DNA from: CAYMWF01 sp964394085 [NCBI: uncultured Gemmatimonadota bacterium]
GTDB lineage: Bacteria > GCA-2686955 > CAYMWF01
NCBI GenBank assembly: GCA_964394085.1
Contig: CAYMWF010000087.1
Coordinates: 1 to 14,638, forward strand
Length of the DNA: 14,638 nt
Direction: 5' to 3'
Made by a program: the position numbers and the translations under genes. Position 1 is the first letter of the stretch, and every line of letters starts with the position of its first letter. This document shows, piece after piece, positions 8,167-13,703 of the stretch. The notes under the pieces are model-generated. The model was not told the origin of the DNA, ran no database searches, and saw only the letters and a list, made by a program, of their open reading frames with translations.

Positions 8167-8260
8167 TCCAGCCTCTCCCTCTCCCTCGCCAGGTCCGGAA
8201 GCTCATTAAACGCGAAAATTACAAATGCATCCATAGAGAAGTGTGTTTTCTCTGAACGAT
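8163..8260 (-). pseudogene. Possible 3' remnant of a lost gene at the head of the CODH operon
   Basis: A reading frame ending in TGA at 8163-8165 overlaps the ATG of the first operon gene as ATGA, the same coupling seen inside the operon. Its last residues are protein-like: MDAFVIFAF followed by NELPDLARERERLE. The final 14 residues match the last 14 of the MetE-like protein at 12013-13068 (VELSNLLREREGLE) at 9 positions. No start with a ribosome binding site is visible, and upstream the frame runs antiparallel-free into the 3' end of ATPase B. It may be the tail of a gene cut off when ATPase B arrived, or chance in a purine-rich leader. Confidence 0.25.
8235..8253. repeat. Inverted repeat in the CODH operon leader
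   Basis: AGAGAA (8235-8240) and TTCTCT (8248-8253) form perfect 6-bp arms around a 7-nt GTGTGTT spacer. It lies between ATPase B and the operon start. It could be a regulator half-site pair or a weak hairpin after ATPase B. There is no T-run to make it a terminator. Confidence 0.35.
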
Positions 8261-8271
8261 GGCGGCATCGA

Positions 8272-8303
8272 GGTGATTCATCCAAAAAAACGGGATGCCG
8301 ACA
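8272..8303. repeat. 32-bp repeat, copy 1 (3' end of ATPase B)
   Basis: The segment starting GGTGATTCATCC and ending GGATGCCGACA matches 26 of 32 bases, without gaps, with 10686-10717 in the same orientation. This copy spans the last codons and the stop of ATPase B on the minus strand (MSASRFFG-stop). Confidence 0.65.
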
Positions 8304-9501
8304 TCTGGTATATTCCTCCCGTTCTCTTCTCCGCAACACCAGTTTCCCGGACGAGTTGAACAAAAGGAATATCGCCGAGTGCTTTTTGATTCTTCAGGTG
8401 ATGATAATCGATCGGTGAAGGGGATAGTTTCACTTCAATCAACAACCAGGGGTGATCGTTCCGAACAACCAGGAAGTCCGTTTCCCTGCCGTCGCGGTTC
8501 CGGATGTAGTTCAGTTTAAAGGTTCCGAATCCGGCATCTTCCCACAAGTCGAGTCTCGATTTCAGTTCTACCCCTATATAGTTTTCAAAGCGTCCGGCGG
8601 CATCGTCCACCCGGGTCCAATCGTAGAAATATACCTTCTTCTCTTTTTTCAGAGATCGCGCAATTTTTTTCTGATAAGGCGGGATTCTGAAAATCAGGTA
8701 TCCCAGTTCCAGGGCGGAAAGATAGTTTGCAGCGGTTTGAAAACTGACATGTAAATCCTTGGCTACTGCATTTATGGAAAGTGGCGATGCAATCCTGGAA
8801 GGGAGCAGCTGCATCAGCATCGCCGTTTTTTCCAGGTTCTTAATCCGGGTGATTTCCCTGATTTCCTCCCTTACAAGAGTATCCAGGTAGGCGTATCTCC
8901 ATCTTGTGTGAAATCGCTTCGATCCTGAAATGAGCGGTTCCGGAAAGCCGCTGAACCGAAGCAAATTCAACATTTCATCCTGGTTATATTGCGGAGTATC
9001 CAATTTCTCGCGCACCAGATCGGCTGAATCGTCAGGGGGCGCGACAAAACCCGCACCTGTCGATTCACTGAGGGTGACCGGATTCAACCTGAAAATGAAA
9101 TATCGACCCGTCAGGCTGTCCCCGCTTTTCCGCATCATGTCCAGGCGGGCTGAACCTGTCACGATAAACGTCAGTTCATCCCCGAAACTGTCGAAAAAAT
9201 CTTTGAGAATATTTTTCCACCCAGGGAATTTATGGATTTCATCCATGCACAGCCAGCGTTTACCGCTCGTGGCAGGTGCAATGTTGTATACATCCGAAAC
9301 AAAGAAATGGTTGTCTTTGATATAGGCATCGCGGACCTTGCGGTTATCCCAGTTGTAATAGAGCGGTTCACTTTGCGATGTAAGCAGGAAGTGTCTGGCA
9401 ATCGTGGTTTTACCGCTCTGCCTCGGGCCGGCGATGAATCTCATCTGGCGACCGTAGTCGGAATGGAAAGCAATTCTTTGGAGGTGTCGGCTTATCAGCA
9501 T
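8278..9501 (-). CDS. AAA_14/DUF4143 family ATPase (ATPase B)
   Basis: This is a complete 407-residue P-loop ATPase of the same broad family as the genes at 1587 and 10763, but clearly different in sequence. It has Walker A GPRQSGKTT (25-33), Walker B WLCMDE (D87, E88) and a sensor-like IVTGSA (113-118). A winged-helix-like region is SINAVAKDLHVSFQTAANYL. The C-terminal nuclease-like signature is E340-x-D342 and E356-V-K358. The protein starts MLISRHLQRI at an ATG with no ribosome binding site; promoter-like boxes end only 6 nt upstream. It is transcribed in the same direction as the CODH operon, ending 111 nt before it. Read-through into the operon is possible, since I saw no good terminator between them. 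Base composition is lower in G+C than the operon. Function is unknown. Confidence 0.92.
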   Translation of the reverse strand: MLISRHLQRIAFHSDYGRQMRFIAGPRQSGKTTIARHFLLTSQSEPLYYNWDNRKVRDAYIKDNHFFVSDVYNIAPATSGKRWLCMDEIHKFPGWKNILKDFFDSFGDELTFIVTGSARLDMMRKSGDSLTGRYFIFRLNPVTLSESTGAGFVAPPDDSADLVREKLDTPQYNQDEMLNLLRFSGFPEPLISGSKRFHTRWRYAYLDTLVREEIREITRIKNLEKTAMLMQLLPSRIASPLSINAVAKDLHVSFQTAANYLSALELGYLIFRIPPYQKKIARSLKKEKKVYFYDWTRVDDAAGRFENYIGVELKSRLDLWEDAGFGTFKLNYIRNRDGRETDFLVVRNDHPWLLIEVKLSPSPIDYHHLKNQKALGDIPFVQLVRETGVAEKRTGGIYQMSASRFFG

Positions 9502-9507
9502 GTCTGT

Positions 9508-9536
9508 ATCTTATCGACATCAATCCGGTTTCGCAA
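9508..9536 (-). promoter_or_regulatory. Putative promoter of ATPase B, abutting the start codon
   Basis: On the minus strand TTGCGA (9536-9531) and TAAGAT (9513-9508) are separated by exactly 17 nt. Only 6 nt separate TAAGAT from the ATG at 9501, which predicts a leaderless transcript. The 30-bp operator-like units begin immediately upstream of the -35 box. Confidence 0.5.
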
Positions 9537-9642
9537 GGCAATTTTTAATAGGACCTTAAAATTGCCGTGGCAATTTTAAAATACACCTTAATTTTGCCGT
9601 TGTTGTTCAATTGCTGTTTCAGAATACACCGGATTGAATCGA
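9514..9642. repeat. Imperfect terminal inverted repeats around the ATPase B operator array
   Basis: TCGACATCAATCCGG (9514-9528) and CCGGATTGAATCGA (9629-9642) are inverted copies that differ by one base and a one-base gap. They enclose two palindromic units. The 129-bp arrangement resembles a small non-autonomous element, or an extended regulatory region. Confidence 0.4.
9537..9598. promoter_or_regulatory. Two tandem 30-bp palindromic units upstream of ATPase B
   Basis: Unit 1 (9537-9566) and unit 2 (9569-9598) are 23/30 identical, with a 32-bp period. Each begins GGCAATTTT and ends in an inverted half-site (AAAATTGCC or TTTTGCC). The inner half-sites form a perfect inverted repeat, 11-bp arms with a GT centre (9556-9579). 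Four regularly spaced half-sites directly behind a -35 box are what a cooperative repressor or activator site looks like. The regulator is unknown. Confidence 0.6.
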
Positions 9643-9645
9643 CCG

Positions 9646-9676
9646 GCGGGTCGGGCTGCACGAGCCCTCCTCCCGC
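9646..9676. terminator. GC-rich hairpin downstream of the hydrolase gene
   Basis: Stems GCGGG/CCCGC and GGGCT/AGCCC are stacked, with a small internal loop and a GCACG loop. The hairpin lies about 60 nt past the minus-strand hydrolase stop. No T-run follows on either strand, so termination would be imperfect or factor-dependent. Confidence 0.3.
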
Positions 9677-9736
9677 GATGAACCAGTCTGGTTACATCTC
9701 TAACGAATTTAATAATTTTCGAAGACGCAGAAGGTT

Positions 9737-10495
9737 TCACGGGGTCAAACCCTGGATGAATGTTTGAACCAGGTCGAAATACTCATGAAAATTCGTGAAG
9801 AGGATCGTATTGTGATTTCCCTGCTCGAAAATTCTGAGTTTTTTAGGCTCCGAAGACCATTCGTGCAGTCTTTGCGCATTCGAGACGTCGACCAGCCCGT
9901 CGTGCCTGGTATGAAGGATCAGGGAGGAACCTTTGTAACGGGACAGCTTCTCCTCGTGGTCCAGGTGCGCGCCGGCTTCTTCTTCTATCGATTCCATGGT
10001 CGCCCCGAGTTCGCCGGGAGCGACCCGCAGGAGGACTCTTTCCAGGGGGCTGGCTATTCCGCTTTCAAGGATGAGCCCCGGGATATCCGGGAACAGGGAT
10101 GCTGCATGGATGGCGTAGATGGAACCCACGGACCTGCCGAACAGCACCAGCTCCTCGTGGGGCCGGTTGATGGCTTGAATTATAGATGTAATGTCTCCCA
10201 GCATTTTTATCAGCTGGGGTGAGCCGCCGGACATCCCGTATCCCCGGTATTCTGCCAGGAAAAGATTGTATCCGAGCTCGTCGAAAACGGATACCAGGTC
10301 CGGGATGTAATCCGCCACGATCTCACCGTTGCCGTGGAAATGGATCACCGTCTTCGCGCCGGGATGACTCTCCCTGTAGTAGCAGCCCAGCCTGGCATCC
10401 CCGCAATCCACCCAGAAGGGGTCGGCGAAGCTCTGCTTCCGGGGGAAGAAATACCGGCTGCTTAATACGGGGTTATCCAGAATATTTTCTTTCAT
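9737..10495 (-). CDS. Alpha/beta hydrolase (serine hydrolase, Hydrolase_4/S33-like)
   Basis: This is a 252-residue cytoplasmic alpha/beta-hydrolase. The oxyanion-type HGNG motif is at 54-57. The nucleophile elbow G-R-S122-V-G lies in a VLFGRSVGS strand-turn, the likely acid is D199 (LHTRHDGLVD), and the likely base is H228 (QGNHNT), so the triad is complete. The family includes esterases, lysophospholipases and peptidases; the substrate cannot be told. I chose the ATG at 10495 (MKENILDNPV) because AAGG lies 8 nt upstream and the hydrolase fold starts soon after. A longer frame to 10600 would translate a DNA tandem repeat into Arg/Lys/Ser-rich sequence and is unlikely. There is no signal peptide. 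The gene is divergent from ATPase C and separated from it by a repeat-rich region. Confidence 0.9.
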   Translation of the reverse strand: MKENILDNPVLSSRYFFPRKQSFADPFWVDCGDARLGCYYRESHPGAKTVIHFHGNGEIVADYIPDLVSVFDELGYNLFLAEYRGYGMSGGSPQLIKMLGDITSIIQAINRPHEELVLFGRSVGSIYAIHAASLFPDIPGLILESGIASPLERVLLRVAPGELGATMESIEEEAGAHLDHEEKLSRYKGSSLILHTRHDGLVDVSNAQRLHEWSSEPKKLRIFEQGNHNTILFTNFHEYFDLVQTFIQGLTP

Positions 10496-10506
10496 GCTGT
10501 TGCCTT

Positions 10507-10589
10507 TGGATGCTCTTGATCTTCCCGTAGATGCCCTTTGCCTTCCGATAGATGCCCTTATCTTCCGATAGATGCTTTTTACCTTCCGG
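10507..10589. repeat. Imperfect 21-bp tandem repeat, four units
   Basis: Units at 10507-10527, 10528-10548, 10549-10568 (20 bp) and 10569-10589 share the pattern T(A/G)GATGC, a pyrimidine-rich middle, then CTTCCSR or a close variant. The array lies directly upstream of the hydrolase start, so unit number could affect its promoter spacing. Confidence 0.75.
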
Positions 10590-10685
10590 TCCGGGTCCAA
10601 ATTTCAATTTAACCTGAAGGCATGTGCGGCTTCAACAGGGATCCGTTTGTCCCCACCACACTTAAGAGTATAATGAAGGATAACC

Positions 10686-10717
10686 GGTGATTCATCCGGG
10701 GAAACTGGATGCCGGCA
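10686..10717. repeat. 32-bp repeat, copy 2; possible 3' remnant of another ATPase gene
   Basis: This is the counterpart of 8272-8303 (26/32 bases). Read on the minus strand it gives V-P-A-S-S-F-P-G-stop (10715 to 10692), like the end of ATPase B (M-S-A-S-R-F-F-G-stop) and the IPAAALFRG-type end of ATPase A. A stop precedes it in frame, so only the last few codons would survive. Confidence 0.5.
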
Positions 10718-10725
10718 CTTTTTAT

Positions 10726-10760
10726 CTTGCATTTTCAAAGTAATCCTTTTAAATTGCAAG
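10726..10760 (+). promoter_or_regulatory. Putative promoter and inverted-repeat operator of ATPase C
   Basis: TTGCAT (10727-10732) and TTAAAT (10749-10754) are 16 nt apart, and the ATG is 8 nt further on. Inverted arms CTTGCATTT (10726-10734) and AAATTGCAAG (10751-10760) overlap the two boxes, so a bound protein would block RNA polymerase. The AAATTGC core is shared with the array upstream of ATPase B and the motif near 1373. Confidence 0.45.
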
Positions 10761-10762
10761 GT

Positions 10763-11983
10763 ATGAAGCGCCATGCCGAAAAGCTTCTGTCGGAACTGTT
10801 GCGATTCTTTCCATGTGTCGCACTCGTCGGGGTGCGGCAGTGCGGAAAGGCTACGTTGCTGCGGACGTCCGCGCCGGGATGGAAACTGTTCGATCTCGAA
10901 AAAGCCGGAGACTACCAGCGTATCGCCGATGATCCGGCTCTTTTTTTCCGGTTGAATCCCGATAACTGCGCAATCGACGAGTGCCAGTTGATGCCGGAAC
11001 TTTTTCAGGCTCTGCGGGTGGCTGTAGACGATGATCGCCGGAAGACCGGACGGTTTATAATCACCGGCTCGAGCTCTCCCGATCTTCTGCACTCCGTATC
11101 CGAGAGCCTCGCGGGTCGGATAGGCATTATCGAACTCGCGCCGTTCAGTTCCGCCGAAGCCTTTTCTCTCGAGCCTTCGCCGTTCTACCGCAAGATTGTC
11201 GGTCGGGAACCGGTTTCTTCTCTGCTGGAGCTGAGTCCCAGAATATCCCTTGAGAATATCCATGACTACTGGCTGCGGGGCGGTTACCCCGAACCGTGGG
11301 TGCGCAATTCGTCCCGTTTCACGAATTTATGGCGACAGAACTATTTCGAGACATATCTCAACAGGGATATTCTGCGTCTTTTCCCGGGTTTGAATCGTAA
11401 TAAATTCTTTTTGTTCATCGGCATGCTCGCCAATATCAGCGGCGAAGTGATCAACTACTCCAACATCGCGCGACTTCTCGGCGTTTCGCAACCGACGGTG
11501 CGGGAGTATTTTCAGATCGCCCACGGCACCTTTATCTGGCGACAGCTTCCGTCTTATGAAAAAAACGCCGTCAAACGGATTGTGAAGCATCCCAAGGGTC
11601 ACCTGCGAGACAGCGGATTGCTTCATCACCTGCTGCGTCTCAACGATATGGACATGCTTTCGACCCATCCCGTCATGGGCCGCTCCTGGGGAAGTTTGGT
11701 GATCGAGAATATAATCCGGGGGTTCGATATAATGGGTGTAGATTTCGACAGCTACTATTACCGGACCAGCGCCGGGGCCGAAGTCGACCTGGTGCTGGAC
11801 GGCGATTTCGGATTACTGCCCATCGAAATAAAATACAACCAGTCGGTCAGCCTTCGAAACCTCAGGGCTATACGCGATTTCGTGAAAGAACGGGGATGCC
11901 GTTTCGGTATCGTGATAAACAACGACGAGCGGGTTCGGCTTTATGAAGAGAACCTGGTCGGAATTCCTTTCGGCTGTCTTTGA
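10763..11983 (+). CDS. AAA_14/DUF4143 family ATPase (ATPase C) with altered Walker A
   Basis: This 406-residue protein is from the same family as the genes at 1587 and 8278. I chose the ATG at 10763 (MKRHAEKLLSELLRFFP), a typical family N-terminus. An in-frame ATG at 10709 would add 18 residues encoded by the operator. Walker A reads G23-VRQC-G-K29-A30-T31, where the family normally has GKTT; the residue after the lysine, usually a Mg2+ ligand, is alanine. Walker B is CAIDE (D72, E73) and the sensor IITGSSS (99-105). A winged-helix-like segment is INYSNIARLLGVSQPTVREYF. The nuclease-like signature is AGAEVDLVL followed by LPIEIK. AAGG lies too close to the ATG to be a normal ribosome binding site. 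The gene converges on the MetE-like gene. Function is unknown; ATP hydrolysis may be impaired. Confidence 0.91.
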   Translation: MKRHAEKLLSELLRFFPCVALVGVRQCGKATLLRTSAPGWKLFDLEKAGDYQRIADDPALFFRLNPDNCAIDECQLMPELFQALRVAVDDDRRKTGRFIITGSSSPDLLHSVSESLAGRIGIIELAPFSSAEAFSLEPSPFYRKIVGREPVSSLLELSPRISLENIHDYWLRGGYPEPWVRNSSRFTNLWRQNYFETYLNRDILRLFPGLNRNKFFLFIGMLANISGEVINYSNIARLLGVSQPTVREYFQIAHGTFIWRQLPSYEKNAVKRIVKHPKGHLRDSGLLHHLLRLNDMDMLSTHPVMGRSWGSLVIENIIRGFDIMGVDFDSYYYRTSAGAEVDLVLDGDFGLLPIEIKYNQSVSLRNLRAIRDFVKERGCRFGIVINNDERVRLYEENLVGIPFGCL

Positions 11984-12009
11984 GCCGATAACGCGCCGGG
12001 CCGCGGCTC
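11982..12009. terminator. Possible hairpin between convergent genes
   Basis: GAGCCG (11982-11987) and CGGCTC (12004-12009) are inverted copies around a very GC-rich 16-nt loop. They lie between the ends of ATPase C and the MetE-like gene. Without a T-run this is a weak candidate for a bidirectional terminator. Confidence 0.3.
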
Positions 12010-12012
12010 AGG

Positions 12013-13068
12013 CTATTCGAGGCCTTCCCTCTCCCTCAACAGGTTCGACAGCTCGACCACCTTGCCGAGCGCATGGTCGGCGATTTCGACGCTCTGGGTT
12101 CCCATGCCGCACGAAGGAGTGAGCAACGACCGGCGGTAGATGAGCGCGCGGTCGAAACCTTTGCTTTCAAGCTGCCCGACCCGGTCGTCCAGTTCCGCCA
12201 GAAGATCCCGCGCCGACATGCCTTTTACGGCGGGGGTTGCCGGCACGATGCCCCAGGAGATGACTCCACCCCGTTCGTAGAAAGCTCTGAGCTCTGCAGG
12301 ATAGAGGGGCAGACCCTGGAAGAACTCGAAAGCATCGAGGTTGATCACGTCGACCCCGGTCTCCATTACCAGCGACCAGTCGGTGTTGCCGCAGCAGTGG
12401 ACTCCTGCAAGCGCCCCTTCTTCGTGGATCGTTTCGATTGAAGCATCGAGGGCCGTGATGACTTCATCCCTCGGAACGTTGACGAAAGCCGATCCGAAAG
12501 AACAGAGGTAAGGTTCGTCGAGAACCACGAGCGCCCCCTCCGCGCGATTTAAAAGAGTGCGGGCCATCCACCTGGCCTTCTGGGCGATTCCCTGGACGGC
12601 GACTTCGAGCAATTCAGGATTATAGGCGATGGAACGCTTCTTTTCGTCTATCACGGTCATTGCGAAACTGAAGGGTCCGGTGACCTGCCCCTTGAGCCAT
12701 GGAAGTTTTTCCGCGCCACGTTTTTCGAGGGTTTCCAGAAAGAGGTGAAGCCCGAGCGCATAATCCCTGCTTATCCTGAAGTATTCACCGTCCTGTTCGA
12801 TTACCGCCTGGTAGAAAGGCTCGAGCTCCTCGTAGAACCGTTCGTCCGTTTCGAAGTGAATCCGGCGGTTTTCGATATTCACCCTCGCTCCGGGAAAACC
12901 CTCGGAATACTGAACGTACATGCTTTCTCGAAAATCCCGGACGGGCATCTGCGGCCAGGCCGGCAGATCGGGCAGGCTGCCAAAAATATTATTCAGAAGC
13001 CGTTCGGGCTCTGTGTGGGGAAAGCTGCCGACAACCGTCGGTCTGGCATTAAAAGCAAACTGCTGCAT
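12013..13068 (-). CDS. MetE C-terminal-domain-like (MetE/UroD superfamily) methyltransferase
   Basis: This 351-residue protein corresponds to the catalytic half of cobalamin-independent methionine synthase. It lacks the N-terminal half that full MetE uses to bind methyltetrahydrofolate polyglutamate. VVGSFPHTEPE (12-21) and PAWPQMP (36-42) are typical of short MetE/UroD-like proteins from anaerobes. Likely zinc ligands are H224 and C226 (GVHCCGN) and C320 (LTPSCGMG); NLDAFEF (243-249) supplies acidic candidates. The natural donor may be a methyl-corrinoid, as proposed for core-MetE proteins of Wood-Ljungdahl organisms; the acceptor could be homocysteine. This is inference. The ATG at 13068 is chosen because AGGAG lies 4 nt upstream; a TTG at 13119 is unlikely. 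Two palindromes lie about 175 and 240 bp upstream of the start. It is convergent with ATPase C. Confidence 0.87.
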   Translation of the reverse strand: MQQFAFNARPTVVGSFPHTEPERLLNNIFGSLPDLPAWPQMPVRDFRESMYVQYSEGFPGARVNIENRRIHFETDERFYEELEPFYQAVIEQDGEYFRISRDYALGLHLFLETLEKRGAEKLPWLKGQVTGPFSFAMTVIDEKKRSIAYNPELLEVAVQGIAQKARWMARTLLNRAEGALVVLDEPYLCSFGSAFVNVPRDEVITALDASIETIHEEGALAGVHCCGNTDWSLVMETGVDVINLDAFEFFQGLPLYPAELRAFYERGGVISWGIVPATPAVKGMSARDLLAELDDRVGQLESKGFDRALIYRRSLLTPSCGMGTQSVEIADHALGKVVELSNLLREREGLE

Positions 13069-13242
13069 GTTACTCCTCGAATTCGGACCCTTCGCGCCGC
13101 CGCACAGGTTCGCTGTCAAGCAGGCAAGGTGCGGATAGGTAAACTAATTGCTCATCATTTCAGAATCAACCCGGAACTTTTCCCATCGGTTCTGACGGCG
13201 ATCTTCGAAAGCCCAATAACACTTGGATTTCCCTGTTTCGAT

Positions 13243-13260
13243 TTTTGTCACGTGACAAAA
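13243..13260. promoter_or_regulatory. 18-bp perfect palindrome, operator-like (site 1)
   Basis: TTTTGTCACGTGACAAAA is perfectly self-complementary. Its centre is 64 bp, about six helical turns, from the centre of a second copy, so a dimer at each site would face the same side of the DNA. It lies about 175 bp upstream of the MetE-like start and about 440 bp upstream of the phzF-like start. No regulator gene is present in the window. Confidence 0.55.
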
Positions 13261-13308
13261 TTCGGGCGCGAAAAAAGTGATCTGAGTGTTCCCTTTTCCA
13301 TTTTGATT

Positions 13309-13322
13309 TTGTCACGTGACAA
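13309..13322. promoter_or_regulatory. 14-bp perfect palindrome, operator-like (site 2)
   Basis: TTGTCACGTGACAA repeats the core of site 1. The flanks are also alike: a GATTTT or GATTTTT stretch precedes both copies and an A-rich stretch follows. The similarity extends beyond the palindrome, so the pair may equally be a duplicated REP-like unit. Confidence 0.55.
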
Positions 13323-13435
13323 CAAAATAGATCCGTCCCCTTATTTCTGGTTTTTGGATCCGACTCCTGCCTCAGCTTCTGAGTCTGGTTTTTGGGTTTC
13401 CGGTTTTGGCTTTCAGTACCCAGCCTGCGTTGCTT

Positions 13436-13451
13436 CCGCCCCGCTGGGCGG
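13436..13451. repeat. GC-rich hairpin
   Basis: CCGCCC, CGCT, GGGCGG form a perfect 6-bp stem with a 4-nt loop, and outer TGCG/CGCA may extend it. No gene ends just before it on the plus strand, so it is not an obvious terminator. It could be a REP-like palindrome. Confidence 0.35.
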
Positions 13452-13703
13452 CGCAGCCCCTTTCCCCCTTTTTCGGTACGGTAGTTCCTTATGTCGGGAT
13501 CTGTGCGGGAGGAGTCGGGTGACCGGTTTCTCTACCGCGACAGCAAAACCGGCCGGGGGAACTGGCATTCGATCAGATTATCGGCTATTCTCGGGCAGTT
13601 CGAAACCGTCTTTTCATACGGAGCGGATCGAGGCGGAATGTTTCGAACCCGTTTCAGTTTCTACCGCTTCGATGCAACCATCCGCTGCAGCCGGGAGAAA
13701 AAG

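Larger units (their letters stand above)
13069..13703. other. 635-bp non-coding region between the MetE-like and phzF-like genes
   Basis: This divergent spacer holds the MetE-like ribosome binding site, two GTCACGTGAC-centred palindromes (13243-13322), a T/G-rich stretch (13340-13430), a GC hairpin (13436-13451), an inverted repeat CCGGTTT/AAACCGG (13523-13552) and the phzF-like ribosome binding site. Open frames cross it on the plus strand but have no ribosome binding site and read as non-protein sequence. I see no complete gene. Confidence 0.6.

Noticed and set aside
10604-11263. A 219-codon minus-strand frame opposite the start of ATPase C
   Set aside because: It is antisense to the P-loop region of ATPase C and its sequence has no domain-like character.
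8278-11983. The ATPases as transposition proteins of a recognised transposon
   Set aside because: No transposase-like frame, target duplication or matched long terminal repeats were seen around them.
13243-13322. The palindromes as binding sites for CooA or another CRP/FNR regulator of CO metabolism
   Set aside because: The half-sites TGTCA/TGACA are separated by 2 bp, whereas CRP-family sites normally have 4-6 bp between half-sites. They are also far from the CODH operon.
13436-13451. Intrinsic terminator
   Set aside because: No gene ends just upstream on the plus strand, and the pyrimidine run that follows is C-rich and too distant.
13120-13703. CRISPR array or RNA gene in the long spacer
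   Set aside because: There are only two palindrome copies with no regular spacers, and no tRNA- or rRNA-like fold was recognised.
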